In this document: piece by piece, positions 1-12,105 of the stretch | Position numbering within the stretch: the stretch's first letter is position 1 | How the letters are laid out: each line of letters begins with the position of its first letter | From: Inia geoffrensis | Lineage: Eukaryota; Chordata; Mammalia; Artiodactyla; Iniidae | Assembly: GCA_036417435.1 (NCBI GenBank) | Contig: CM070901.1 | Location: 9,088,001 to 9,152,000, forward strand | Length of the DNA: 64,000 nucleotides | Reading direction: 5' to 3' | Notes under the pieces: generated by a model | The model's database searches: none | The model's input: the letters and a program-made list of their open reading frames with translations, nothing else | Told to the model about the DNA's origin: nothing | Translations under genes and position numbers: made by a program

Positions 1-1960
1 CAATTGTAGTAAACATCTATTGTTTACCTCCTCAAAATTCTTTCATGACTCCACCCACCTTCCCCTTTTCTACCAGCATCTAGATATTTCTTCGGGGGAG
101 TTTTTATTTTAACATTCTTAATGATTATGGTGGGTGAAGTAGGTAGGGCTGGCCTTACCCTCAGGCCCAGGGAAGAGCCCTCACTGCCAATCGGCTAAGC
201 CCTTGCTTTTGTCACAGTGGTCAGTTTCAGAGGGACCCTGTGAACACCCCCCTTCCCCCCAGCACACGTAAGTGGTTGGGTGAGGAGATTCTAGGACAAA
301 CACCCCCACTCACACGTGGGAGAGTGATGGAGATGCTGCCACTTCCTCTAGACATTGTGGCGGGAGAACGTGAAGTCTGGAATTCCTGCAGATCTTCCCG
401 TGATGAAGGAAGTCAGGCAGAGGACAAGGTGGCACAGAGAAGCAGATACAGGGTGGCCTCTTGATCAGATCACGACCGAACACAACACTGAGTCTGAACA
501 TTTCCTTTTTTCCCTCTTTCTTCAGTTTGGTTGAATCATTTGAGTCAGATTTGCTACTTCTAAACCAAAGCATCATAACCAACGGTAAGGCATTGAGAAC
601 ATTTCCCCCAGGTCTTCACTTCTTCTGCTAACATCTTGGAGCCTGAAAAACCTCCTGATCTGTAGACTCTGGATCTATAAACTGAGTCGCCTCTGGGCTG
701 TTCTTTGGGAAATGTTGATCTGATAGCATTGCTCTCGCTTGGCTGTCACAGTGAGACTCCATATGGATGGGCCACAGTAACCACTGAGGAACAGAATGTG
801 ACAGGTAAGCAAGAGAACAGGAGATGTGCTCTTTAGATTGGGCATCTCCTAAGATAATGTTATGTACTTATTTAGAGAAACCTCAGAAGCTTTAGTTTCG
901 AGAACACTATTTTTTGTGAATACTGTCAACTCACAGTTTTAGGTTTCTAGGCTTTGAGTGAGGATTCGGAAACCTTCTGGCAAGGCATGTTGTAGATAAA
1001 ATTGCACCCCCTGAAGCAGACCACTTGCTCCACAAACTGTTCAATGGTGGTCTTTGACTTAGCCATTTGTTGTAGGAAGGGATGATAAGCATTTCTGATA
1101 ACTTAAAATCAGACTGTCCCTCTAGAAAGTGATCAGATACTCTGTGACTGAGCTCGTCTTCCTATCCAGTGAGGCTACCTCTGAGAGAGTGAATTGTGCA
1201 TTCTTTTGTCAGCACCAAGCCCTGGACGCTCATTCCTCTCTCGAGGTTCCCAGAACTCTCATTTCCGGTAAACATAGACAAGTTAAAATTCCTTTCCCTT
1301 TTCTTCCTACTTTAACTTCTTCTTATCCCTCCCTTTCCCTTTGTTTTTTATTCTAGCAAACCTAGGGAAAATTTTTCACTGGAAATATCCATCTATCTTT
1401 AAGCTTCTCATAGTAAGACCAATATATTGACTATGAACCCATCCAACCAAATCTTTATTCATCCTTAACTTCAACTACCAGAAATCTTGTAGATAAACAA
1501 GCCTAAATGATCCGTTTACCAACTTCTCTATTTCACGTTTTGGAGATCTGGCGTTTCCTGTAAAAGCTATTTTTAGATTTACAAGATACATGATGACAAG
1601 TGTTTAGCTGCCTTATCTTTCCTTGGTAGATGAGTAAATTTGGACAGAGGTGGTTTATGTGTTTTCTAGACTGTTTGTTCCTTTGTCACAGGATTGTTCT
1701 GGTATATTAGAAACTCAAATGCTTGACAAGACATGCTGTTAATATGACTGGTTAAAAGAGCTGGTTTAAAACCTCTTTATCAGACACCATGACGGAATTT
1801 AGAGAAAAATAATCACTTTCCTTTTTCACAGAGGGACATTTAGAAGTCACATTCTAGACAATAACTTCTTAGGGTGCTGTGATCTATAAGACTTGAGGCT
1901 GTTCCAAGTTTAGAAAAGAATTTTATGATGCAATGGTCTTTCCTGTAATACATGAAATGC
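1..1960. other. Intergenic, no gene seen
   Basis: AT-rich DNA with short random open frames only. No repeat confidently named. Confidence 0.7.
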
Positions 1961-1964
1961 TGGA

Positions 1965-2120
1965 TGCAGCTGTCAAAGAATGAAAACAAGGCAACTGCAC
2001 AGAGAGGTTTGGCGGCTTGTCCAAGGTCACACAGACAGTAAGTGGTAGAGCAGGAGTTAAAGCTCAAGTCCTCCTGACCCCAATATCTAGGCCTGCCCTT
2101 AGCCACAAGAGTAAGGGTTG
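1965..2120 (+). repeat. MIR SINE relic
   Basis: Core region recognisable: CACAGAGAGGTTTGG then CCAAGGTCACACAGACAGTA. Confidence 0.8.
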
Positions 2121-2440
2121 CAGAGACTCACTGAGCACTTCTTGTGAGCCAGGCGCAGGTTCACATGCGCCAACTCGACAGTAACTTCTCTTGCTTTACA
2201 GTGAGATGCTAGAGAGTGGGAATTGCATCTTCATTTCTGCATGTCTCGTGCCTATGCAGTGTGGCACCTCAATAACTTGTAGTTTAAAAAGACCCCCAGT
2301 GGGCCTAAGATATTGGGTGGGATTTGGATGGAAGTGAACCTGGGAGTGGGGGCTTGGGAGAGGACCTGCTCTTGTGATAAAGAGGAGAATTTTTAAAAAT
2401 TGGGGTAAGAACACTTAATATGAGATCTACTCTCTTAAAT

Positions 2441-2652
2441 TTTTTTTTTTTTTTTTTTTTGCAGTACGCGGGCCTCTCACTGTTGTGGCCTCTCCCATTG
2501 CAGAGCACAGGCTCCGGACGCGCAGGCTCAGCGGCCATGGCTCACGGGCCCAGCCGCTCCGCGGCATGTGGGATCTTCCCGGACCGGGGCACGAACCCGC
2601 GTCCCCTGAATCGGCAGGCGGACTCTCAACCGCTGCACCACCAGGGAAGCCC
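2441..2652 (-). mobile_element. CHR-type tRNA-derived SINE, young
   Basis: Full-length copy, poly(T) at the left. The right end carries the tRNA-like head (CCAGGGAAGCCC reversed). TSD TACTCTCTTAAAT at 2428-2440 and 2654-2666. Confidence 0.93.
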
Positions 2653-2699
2653 ATACTCTCTTAAATTTTTAAGTGTGTGTTATATAGCAGATTTCTAGA

Positions 2700-3010
2700 G
2701 CTTATGTAACTGAAACTTTAGACCCATTGTAGAGCAACTCCCCATTTCCCTTTCCCCAGCCGCTGGCAGGCACCCTTCTACCTCTGCTTCTATGAGTCTG
2801 ACTGTTTTCTTTCTTTTTTTTTTTTTTTTTTTTGCGGTACGCGGGCCTCTCACTGCTGTGGCCTCTCCCGTTGCGGAGCACAGGCTCCGGAGTCTGACTG
2901 TTTTTGATTTCTCACGTAAGTGGAATCATGCGTGCGGTATTTGTCCTTCTGTGTCTGGCTCACTTCGCCTAGCAGGATGTGCTCCAGGTTCATCCATGTT
3001 GTTTCACAGG
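2700..3010 (-). mobile_element. Old L1 3' end fragment, antisense
   Basis: Matches the usual L1 3' region read backwards (GTAAGTGGAATCATGCG, CATCCATGTTG). Interrupted by the truncated SINE at 2814-2890. Confidence 0.75.
2814..2890 (-). mobile_element. CHR-type SINE, truncated before its tRNA head
   Basis: Only the 3' body (GCGGTACGCGGGCC to CTCCGG) and the poly(T) remain. Flanked by TSD AGTCTGACTGTTTT at 2795-2808 and 2891-2904, so the truncation happened at insertion. It sits inside an older antisense L1 3' end. Confidence 0.9.
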
Positions 3011-3204
3011 GCAGGACTTCAAGCAACAGAGATTTCTAATAAGAATAACCACCATGCACTGATACTGCTGGTCATACCTCACAGGTTGTGGCAGAGGATG
3101 TTGGATGCTTTTTCCCCGTTTCCCATAGCAAACGCCTTGATTTTTAGCTCAGTCCACATGCAGAAGTGGTGTGTGCTGCTTCCAGGAAATGTCCTAAAGA
3201 GTAG

Positions 3205-3910
3205 GAGCCTCACACCTGTCAGAATGGCCATCATCAAACAGACTGCAGATAACAAATGCTGGACAGGGTGTGGAGAAAAGGGAACCCTCCTGCCCTGTTG
3301 GTGGGAATGTAAATTGGTGCAGCCACTGTGGAGAACAGTATGGAGGTTCCTCAAAAAACTAAAAATAGAACTAACAATGACCCAGCGATTCCACTTCTGA
3401 GAATATATATCCGAAGAAAACAAAAACCCTAGTTTGAAAAGATACATGCCCCCCAATGTTCACAGCAGCATAATTTACAATTGCCAAGGTGTGGAAGCAA
3501 CCTAGGTGTCCATCAACAGATGAATGCATAAGCAAGAGGTGGTACATGTATACAGTGGAATATTAGCCATACAAAATGAAATTTTGCCCTTTGCAACAAC
3601 ATGGATGGACTTGGAGGGTATCATGCTTAGTGAAATGTCAGATGAAGACAAATACTGTATGATATCACTTATCTGTGGAATCTAAAAAATACAACAAACT
3701 AGTGAATAAAACAAAAAAGAAGCAGACTAGTTTGATATAGAGAACAAACTAGTGGTTACCAGTGGAAAGAGGGAAGGAGGGAGGGGCACCATAAGGGTAG
3801 GGGATTAAGAGGTACAAACTACTATGTATAAAGTAAATAAGCTACAAGGATATATTGTACAACACAGGGAATATAGCCAATATTTTATAATAACTATAAA
3901 TGGAGTAAAA
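3205..3910 (+). mobile_element. L1 ORF2 end and 3' UTR
   Basis: Starts in the ORF2 carboxyl end (CTCACACCTGTCAGAATGGC) and continues through the typical TGGAAGCAACCTAGGTGTCC region into 3' UTR. The frame is broken by stops. Confidence 0.88.
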
Positions 3911-4149
3911 CCTTTAAAAAAGAGTAAGTACATCCCCTTCTTTTCTGCCTGTGTCCTGCATGGAAGGGGGCCTGAACTGTGTACCATGAGGGAAGCTTGA
4001 GGCAGAGGCAACCAAGTAGATGCAGTCTGAGTCTCTGATACATGCCTGTCCTGAGATGCACATCTTTGTACACTTGAATGTGAGAGTGTACAAGGAAACT
4101 TCTTTCTTGTTTAAGCTAGTTATTTTTTAAATGCTATTCATAGCTGAAA

Positions 4150-4315
4150 CAATCCTAATACACATGTATCATTTCATTTGGTCCTGACAATAACCCTCTG
4201 AGATAGGTATGGTGATTATCTCCATTTGTGGGGGAAGAAATTGAGTCCTAGAGAATCTAAGTAACGTTCTCAGGGCCACACAGCTACTGGGTGCTCAAGC
4301 TGGGATTCTAACATC
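4150..4315 (+). repeat. MIR SINE relic
   Basis: CTGACAATAACCCTCTGAGA then GGGCCACACAGCTACTGGGT in the right order and spacing. Confidence 0.82.
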
Positions 4316-4380
4316 CCCTCAGAGGCACCGAAGTATATTCATCATAAAAGATCTCTACTGGTCTTATATCTCTAGTTTTT

Positions 4381-4598
4381 TTTGTTTTTTTTTTGTTTTT
4401 TTTTTTGCGATACGCGGACCTCTCACTGTTGGGGCTCCTCCCGCTGCGGAGCACAGGCTCCGGACGCGCAGGCTCAGCGGCCATGGTTCACGGGGCCAGC
4501 CGCTCCGCGGCATGTGGGATCTTCCTGGACCGGGGCACGAACCCGTGTCCCCTGCATCGGCAGGCAGACTCTCAACCACTGCGCCACCAGGGAAGCCC
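4381..4598 (-). mobile_element. CHR-type SINE, young
   Basis: Complete copy with TSD TATCTCTAGTTTTTT on both sides (4366-4380 and 4599-4613). Confidence 0.93.
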
Positions 4599-4930
4599 TA
4601 TCTCTAGTTTTTTAATAAGACTAAATGATAGGTCTGCCCCTTTAGGGGCCCATTTAGTAAATGTGTAGAGTTCCGTGCAAAGCCCTTGCCCCAGTCAGTC
4701 AGATACCTAGTATTGATACGTAATGTTTTGGTGAGGATGTTTTTGACTTTGTTACTGAAAATCCAATTAAAACTGGATTGAACAGTTAAGACTTTTGTTA
4801 TCTGACATAAAAGGAGTTTAGACGTAGAGTGGTCTTCTGGGTTTGTTGATTCAGCAGCTAAGTGATGTTACCAAGATCAGTGGTCTTTTCACCTCTACAC
4901 TGTGGTCCATAGCATCAACTTCACCCAGAT

Positions 4931-5050
4931 TTTTTTTTTTTTCCCTCACTGCGTGGCTTACATTATCTTAGTTCCCTGATCAGGGATTGAACCTGTGACC
5001 CCTACAGTGGAAGCGTGGAGTCCTAACCACTGTACCGCCAGGGAAGTCCC
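4931..5050 (-). mobile_element. CHR-type SINE, older short subfamily
   Basis: Diverged tRNA-like head and short body (CCGCCAGGGAAGTCCC at the right). Diverged TSD: CATCAACTTCACCCAGAT against CATCAGCTTCATCTAGAT. Confidence 0.85.
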
Positions 5051-7405
5051 ACATCAGCTTCATCTAGATGTTGGTCCTTCTTGTGGTAACAAGAAGGCTG
5101 CTTGTTGCAATCAGGATTACCCACTTTCTTATTCACATCTAGCAGAAAGAGAGAAGGCGTTTTCTCATATTTCTTTCAAAATTGAGTACAACTTTCTCAG
5201 AAGCTTCCCACCAACATCCTCCTGTCCAGTAGTAGTTGGGTGTAGATCTATCAGAGCTGAAGGCAGATATCAATATAGAAATGATAATCGGAGCCGTGAG
5301 TGCATGAGATGCAGGGCTGCCTGCTGGCAAACACATCTTTCGTGGTGTTTAGAAAAGAACACTCCCTCTGGGCCAAATCATTAGAAAGCTGTGCTGCATC
5401 CCTCCCTCCCACAAGGTCAGCTCTGCTCCTACAGTAACCAGGACTCCAGCTGTGACTCAATTCCCCTCCTCCTTGATCAGTGCCTTTGTATCAGACACTC
5501 CCTTCATAACCAACCAGATGCCAATAGAGAGGAGATGGTCCAGGAGAGTGGGAGACTGAGGAAAGAGAGACCCTTGGTTGGAAGCACAAGGAGGACATGT
5601 TCTTTGCATAGCACAGGGTCCAGGACTGTAGTGATGCTTGTGCTGTGACAGGTCCACAGCAGAGTTGGTCTGTCACCTCCCTCATCCTATATCCTCCACC
5701 TCTATTAACATAGCCCAACCCTGCATTCAATTTTGGGGAACCGCCATCAACCGTTGATTTATGTCAACTTGAACTCTTGGTCTTTTTCAGAAGGGTTTCT
5801 TCTCAGATGCATTCCTATCAGGCAAAGAGGTTTAGAAGAAGAGCCTGAAAGTTAGCAAAAGAGACCACGAAGGTGAGGTCAGAGAGTCAGGAGAGTAGCC
5901 AAGAACACCCAGTGCTTCAATCTTGCAGTTCATTAACGGCGTGTGGACATTTGGGCGTGAGAATCTCATTTCTTCGGTGACATACTGAGGGTATATTGAT
6001 GCATTTAAACTCATGGCCCCGTTTCTAGCATCTTGAAGGTATTCTGCACATAAGGCTTTGATATATGGAGGCAGATGGTCCATCCCTATTACCTGGTCCT
6101 CTGCCTCTCGGAAGCAGTGAAATGCACAGATGCTGCAACTCGCCCCTGGGCACTGCTTCCAGGACTGGTCCCTCTCTCCTCCACCACCTCTTTCGTCCAC
6201 CACCTCCTCTATGTGCTGTGCTTGTTGGCACTCTCCTCCCAGGACTCCATGCTCCTCTACCAGCCCCTCAACCTTTTCCTTGCTTTCTTTTCTTTTGCAA
6301 AGCAAAAAAGGAGCGGGTGGAGGGAGTTGCAGTCTCTACCTCTGTATATGAGGGCAGGTAACCCTAACCCTAACGCAGTTCCCTTGGGTCCCCTGGTTTT
6401 TGTGCCTAAAGGCGGGCACTGGGGGAAAATCTCTCTCCTTAGCCTCAGGCAGACAGTTCTGTTCTTTTTCAGGTTGTAAACCATGTGTCCTCAAAAGACT
6501 GTGATTCCTAAATCAGCTCCATGGGATGTTGGGGTAACAGAATTTCCTCTTAGAATCTGGCAATACAGTGCCTGTCAATCATAGACTTTGGTGTTTCGCA
6601 TTTTTCTCTTGATGTCTTCACAGGCACTTCAGGGGACATGGCAAAATACTATTTAGAGAACGTTGGCAAACGGTCGTTTAAAACTGGACTCTTAGCCACA
6701 GCATTTAGAGAACTACATCTATAAAGCCGCCCAAAATAATTTTTCTCTTTAGAAATGGAAAGAAGTCATCATTAGCGGTTTGACCAGGTGCCTGTTTAAA
6801 TGACTAAATCCACCTCGACTTAATGACTGATCTCCTTATTAGAAGTTAATACATAGTTTTAAGCCATCACTTTCTCTTCAGCTCTAAAAAACTGTTGCCT
6901 GGCTTCTATATGAATTAAATGTATCTTGAGCGACCTGCTTGTACCCGTACTTCTTTATTAAGCCTTCCGCGATATCAGCACTTAACTGTATCAGAGAATT
7001 GCCTCTTAGTAAGTAAATGTGGACTTGTAACATAGACCAATATTTTCATTGTGTAAGAATTTATTTTCCCCTCAACTAAATTCCTCAAAGGCTAGAATTG
7101 TAATGTATATGTATTTACTTCAACTTTTTTCAAATATTGATTGCATCTCCTTTCAAATTTCTGTCCCTACTGATATCATCCTAGTTTCAATTTTCATTTT
7201 TTCATACCTGCACAATTGTAATCTGTCTTTCTTGCAATTTCTCCTCATCTCAATCTACCCTACATGAACCGGCCAAGTCAGACTTGCTGAGGACAATTCT
7301 CGTCTTGTTACTCTCTTGCACAAAAATGGTCTAAAAAGATTCTCTGTATTTTTTTTTTAACAATAAAGTACAGAATCTTTAACCAGGTGTGTTTTATCGG
7401 GGTTG
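5051..7405. other. Intergenic, no gene seen
   Basis: Contains a 157-codon minus-strand frame (6305-5832) with no recognisable family or coding-like pattern, and a 15-base telomere-like stretch at 6361. Nothing else assigned. Confidence 0.65.
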
Positions 7406-7409
7406 ATAA

Positions 7410-8170
7410 TGGCTTTTTAAAAAACTGAGGTATAGTTGTTTTGCAATATTGTGTTAGTTTCAGGTGTACAGCTAAGTGATTCAGTTGTGCATATGTATGT
7501 ATAATTTTTTAGATTCTTTTCCATTGTAGGTTATTACAAGATATTGAATATAGTTCCCTGTGCTATACAGTAAGTCCTTGTTGCTTATCTATTTTATATA
7601 TAGTAGTGTGTATCTGTTAATCCTACACTCCTAATTTATCCCTTTCCCTCTTTCCCCTTGGGTAACCATAAATTTGTTTTCTATGTCTGTGAGTCTGTTT
7701 CTACTTCATAAACAAATTTATTTGTATTATTTTTTAGATTCCACATATAGGTGATATCATACAATATTTGTCTTTCTCTGTTTGACTTCACTTCATTCAG
7801 TATGATATTCTCTAGTTCCATCCATGTTGCTGCAAATGGCATTATTTCATTCTTTTTATGGCTAATATTCCATTGTATATATGAACCACATCTTCTTTAT
7901 CCATTCCTCTGTTGATGGACACAGGTTGCTTCCCTGTGTTGGCTATTGTAAATGGTGCTGCAGTGAACACCGGGCTGCATGTATCTTTTCTAATTACATA
8001 TTTCTAATTGTGTATCTTTTCTGTTTGTCTTTTCTGGGTGTATGCCCAGGAGTGGGATTGCTGGATCATATGGTACCTCTAGTTTTAGTTTTTTAAGGAA
8101 CTTCTATACTGTTTTCTGTAGTGGCTGCACCAATTTACATTCCCACCAACAGTGTAGGAGTGTCCAGATG
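7410..8170 (-). mobile_element. L1 3' end, antisense
   Basis: Runs from 3' UTR (AACTGAGGTATAGTTGTTTTGC) to the ORF2 end (CACCAACAGTGTAGGAGTG). 5' truncated; frame broken. Confidence 0.88.
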
Positions 8171-8220
8171 TTTTTAAATAACACTGGTCCAGTGGCCTCT
8201 TTTTTGACATTCCCCTAGCA

Positions 8221-8570
8221 TTTTTTTGCATTTAATTTTTTTAATGTAATTTTACTTATTTTTTCCTTTTTTTTTTTACATCTTTATTGGAGTATAATTG
8301 CTTTACAATGGTGTGTTAGTTTCTGCTTTATAACAAAGTGAATCAGTTATACATATACATATGTTCCCATATCTCCTCCCTCTTGCGTCTGCCTCCCTCC
8401 CACCCTCCCAATCCCACTCCTCTAGGTGGTCACAAAGCACCGAGCTGATCTCCCTGTGCCATGCGGCTGCTTCCCACTAGCTATCTATTTTACGTTTGGT
8501 AGTGTATATATGTCCGTGCCACTCTCTTGCTTTGTCACAGCTTACCCTTCCCCCTCCCCATATCCTCCAG
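8221..8570 (-). mobile_element. L1 3' UTR insertion, 5' truncated
   Basis: Contains ACATCTTTATTGGAGTATAA and the GGTGGTCACAAAGCAC stretch. Perfect TSD TCCCCTAGCA at 8211-8220 and 8571-8580 defines it as a separate event from the L1 at 7410-8170. Confidence 0.92.
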
Positions 8571-8927
8571 TCCCCTAGCAGTTTGAATTGTTTGACTCGA
8601 ACTTATTTTTTTCAAAACTCTTTTCTCCCATAGCTTCTCGAATAGCATTCTCTCTTGACGCTGCTACTGTTTCTGTTAACTGCTTCTCAGTCTCTTTCAC
8701 TGGATCTCCACATGTCTCTGAAATGCTGATAGCCTCTAACAGATGCTCAGCCTCTTCTGTTGTCTCTCCACACTACAGGCTCTTCTTGGGGGACCTAATT
8801 TGTTCTCACGCATTGACTTATACAGAGACAGTGAGAACTCCAGAGTCTTAGTCTAGTCTTCAGGCCTGACTTATCCAACTGGCTCCAAATGTGCATTCTG
8901 AAATGCCTGGAGAAGAAAGCATATGTC

Positions 8928-9118
8928 GGGCTCCCCTGGTGGCGCAGCGGTTGAGGGTCAGCCTGCTGATGCAGGGGATACGGGTTTGTGCCCCGGTCCA
9001 GGAAGATCCCACATGCCGCGGAGCGGCGGGGCCCATGAGCTATGGCTGCTGAGCCTGCGCGTCTGGAGCCTGTGCTCCGCAACGGGAGAGGCCACAACAG
9101 TGAGAAGCCCGAGAAAAA
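8928..9118 (+). mobile_element. CHR-type SINE, young
   Basis: Head GGGCTCCCCTGGTGGCGCAG at the left; the tail is short and A-poor. TSD CATATGTC at 8920-8927 and 9119-9126. Confidence 0.92.
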
Positions 9119-9274
9119 CATATGTCTACATCTCCAATGGTGGAAAGTAATTTCATTTTTAAATTTAGAGAAAATCTATTCTTGTATGTAAATGATATGG
9201 AAACAGTCGTCAATAGTAAATCAACGTTCCATAATCGATGAAGAAGAGAGAAGGACAGCTGGCAAGTGGGTTTA

Positions 9275-9500
9275 CTTTTGACTTGGGCACTTATTCGCCA
9301 TATAACCTTACAAAAGGCACCTAAACTCATGGGACCTCAGTTTGGAGTCTTTAAAATATGGGCTAATCTAGTTGAGGCAGCTGGTGTGGAGGGAAGTAGC
9401 TTGAGTCTGAAGTCTCATCTGAGTTCTGTTCCAAATGAGCAAAGCGACACTGGCAAGTCATTTCAGCTCCCCAGTTCTTCCTCTCTTGTGAAATAAGGAG
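9275..9500 (-). repeat. MIR SINE relic
   Basis: Antisense MIR order: GGCAAGTCATTTCAGCTCCC followed by TTCCTCTCTTGTGAAATAAG. Confidence 0.65.
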
Positions 9501-10006
9501 ATTGGATTTGTTCCTCTTTCTATTAAAAACCTATTCTATATCCCATTATCTTATTGTAAGGTTCACGTGGGTGTGAAAGTGCTTTGTAAACTGTGAGTTA
9601 TTATACAATTCTAAGGTCTTCTTAGCAGTATAAATAATAAAGTTGGCACTGAAGATGAGGGACTAAATAATCAAGAACTGCTAGGTTTGGGGGTTCTATT
9701 AGGACCTATGAAGTCATTTGAGTTCATGAGCAATTTTTCCCCCAAAATATAAATGTTGAATTAAAACATTTAAATGTCAAAATGGATGCAAGCTCTTATA
9801 CTACTTTTGAAGTTGGAGCTTATTTATTTGTTTATTTTTCGTCATGAAGCTCTCTGTTTCCTGGGTTGATGGTTTTCAAAGGACTACGTTTTTCATACTT
9901 TAAGAGCTTAGGAGAAGCATGTCTATTACTTTCTTCCACTGGCAGGAATACCAGGAGCCCCAGCTATCCTGAGAAAAGACAAGGAGCCAAGAGCAATTTT
10001 TAAGTT

Positions 10007-10365
10007 TACATATTTATTATTATTATTATTAATTTTTGGCCTCACTGTTGCGACATGTGGGATCTTAGTTCTGAGACCAGGGATCAAACCTGCACGCCTG
10101 CAGTGGAAGCATGGATTCTTTTTTTTTTTTTTGCGGTACGCGGGCCTCTCACTGTTGTGGCCTCTCCCGTTGCGGAGGACAGGCTCCGGACGTGCAGGCT
10201 CAGTGGCCATGGCTCACGGGCCTAGCTGCTCTGCGGCACGTGGGATCTTCCTGGACCGGGGCACAAACCTGTGTCCCCTGCATCGGCAGGCAGACTCTCA
10301 ACCACTGTGCCACCAGGGAAACCCGGAAGCATGGATTCTTAACCACGGGACCACCAGGGAAGTCC
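10007..10365 (-). mobile_element. Older CHR-type SINE interrupted by a younger one
   Basis: Two halves of an old SINE (10007-10120 and about 10341-10365) flank a young copy. The outer TSD CAAGAGCAATTTTTAAGTT survives with small changes at 9988-10006 and 10366-10384. Confidence 0.88.
10121..10324 (-). mobile_element. CHR-type SINE, young, nested
   Basis: Full-length copy inserted in the older SINE. Perfect TSD GGAAGCATGGATTCTT at 10105-10120 and 10325-10340. Confidence 0.95.
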
Positions 10366-10959
10366 CAAGAGCAAATTTTAAGTTAAAAATAGAGTCACTG
10401 AATTGCTATTCAGCATCAGTATAATTACTAATATTTATTGTTTATAATAATTGAGCACTGGTAGCCTACTTAGTTGTAATATACCCCTAAACGGTATACT
10501 GTAGTGTACCCCACACTTACTAAGAGGATAGGTGCCATTATTTATTGTTTTTCGTACTTCCAGCAGTTCTCCTCTTCACAGGTATGATTAAGCTTTTTTT
10601 ACTTTAAATGAATGATTAACGAGATTATCCACTGTGGACTGAGTACAACCAGGAGGAGTACTTGCAACAGGAAAGTATAAAAATCTAGTAAAAGATAAAG
10701 AGAACTGTATAATGTAGAAATCTTGAGATGCAGTAAGGAGATCAGTTACTATATGACTCAGAATTCTCCAAAGTTTTACAGGTGAAAAGAGATTCTAACC
10801 CTTCTAGATTTATGTAACTTCTCTGTTCTTATTTCTGTTGCATTCAAGGACCAGTTGAATGGTCAACCAAAGTTTTCATCTTTTCCTCTAAGCTGTGATT
10901 GTAGAAGAGATTTGAATAGCTGCCTCTCCTTTCCCCAATTTCCAGTCTGACCCAGGGTG

Positions 10960-11002
<43 letters not shown>
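10960..11002. repeat. (AC)n microsatellite
   Basis: About 21 uninterrupted dinucleotide units. Confidence 0.97.
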
Positions 11003-11005
<3 letters not shown>

Positions 11006-11767
11006 GCCTGCATGAAAAGGAAATCAATCCATTTGGAAGTTTAACCAATCTAGGCAATTTATTTGACACGACATCTGTCATGATTTTATCCAGCTTGAGA
11101 CTTCTAACCCTGTAATGCTAATTTTACAACAATAAAGCAAGACAGTTTTAAAACGTCATCAATTCCAAAATAAATATACATGTTTTGTCTGCCCTATGCT
11201 CATAGTGTATCTAAAATCTGTCTTTTTTTCATCAAAACTTTTTATTTCAGATATTTGTCTTGTTTTTACTTCAAACAACAAATCTTTTCTACTTAAGCAA
11301 AGGGATCAATTAATCTGCCTTTAAAAAGATACTCTTGTCTTTTAATTTCTTTATCTATCTGGGTGATGCAGAAGGTGTTCTTTCTGAGACCCGAGCATAT
11401 TAATTTTTCAGTGGTTCCCACTGCGCTGATGAAGAGTTCCAGACAGGGTATTCCCTAATTATTTTCGGCAGTAGCCTCACTCACAGTATTAGCTGTCAGA
11501 TTCGCTGCCAACATTCCTTTGTTATTGGCCTTAGTAAGACCAACCTGGGTTTGTGTTTCATGGCCGTTCGTAGGCTGTCGTTTATGCCCTGCCCAGAGAG
11601 GAAGTGAAGAATGTCACCGTCCTTTACAAGTGGTCATTCCTGATGCTGTGAACCATTTCCCAGCTCTTCCTTAGTCACTTCCTTTCAACTCTTGGGCAAT
11701 GTTTGTTTTCATTTCTTAGACTTGGTTGGGTAGCTAGTTAACACTGAGACATGCAAATGGTTTCTTT

Positions 11768-12090
11768 TTTTTTCCCGTTTTTAATATGTTTTATTTGTAA
11801 ATGTATTTGTGTATAACACATTTCCAAGATACATGGGCAGTTTGTTTTCACTTTTCTTTTTTTAATATTAATATTTTATTGGAGTATAGTTGATTTACAA
11901 TGTTGTGTTAGTTTCTGCTGTACAGTAAAATGAGTCAGTTATATATACACATGTATCCACTGTTTTTTAGATTCTTTTCCCATATAGGTCATTACAGAGC
12001 ATGGAGTACAGTTCCCTGTGCTCTACAGTAGGTTCTTATTAGTTATCTATTTTATGTATAGTAGTGTGTTTATGTCAATCCCAGTCTCCC
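11768..12090 (-). mobile_element. L1 3' UTR insertion, 5' truncated
   Basis: Antisense 3' end with TSD GCAAATGGTTTCTTT at 11753-11767 and 12091-12105. Confidence 0.92.
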
Positions 12091-12105
12091 GCAAATGGTT
12101 TCTTT

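Noticed and set aside
2420..2698. Recurrent 60-100 codon frames containing RGPLTVVASPVAEHRL or AGSAAMAHGPSRSAACGIF
   Set aside because: They appear at every young SINE in several frames on both strands. They are the translated SINE body, which is GC-rich and stop-poor, not proteins.
2792..3400. 202-codon plus-strand frame
   Set aside because: Made of a truncated SINE, an antisense L1 end and a sense L1 ORF2 end read through by chance; the last 60 codons are L1 ORF2 carboxyl-end sequence.
5832..6305. 157-codon minus-strand frame
   Set aside because: No recognised domain, no introns, signals or coding-like composition. Retained only as intergenic.
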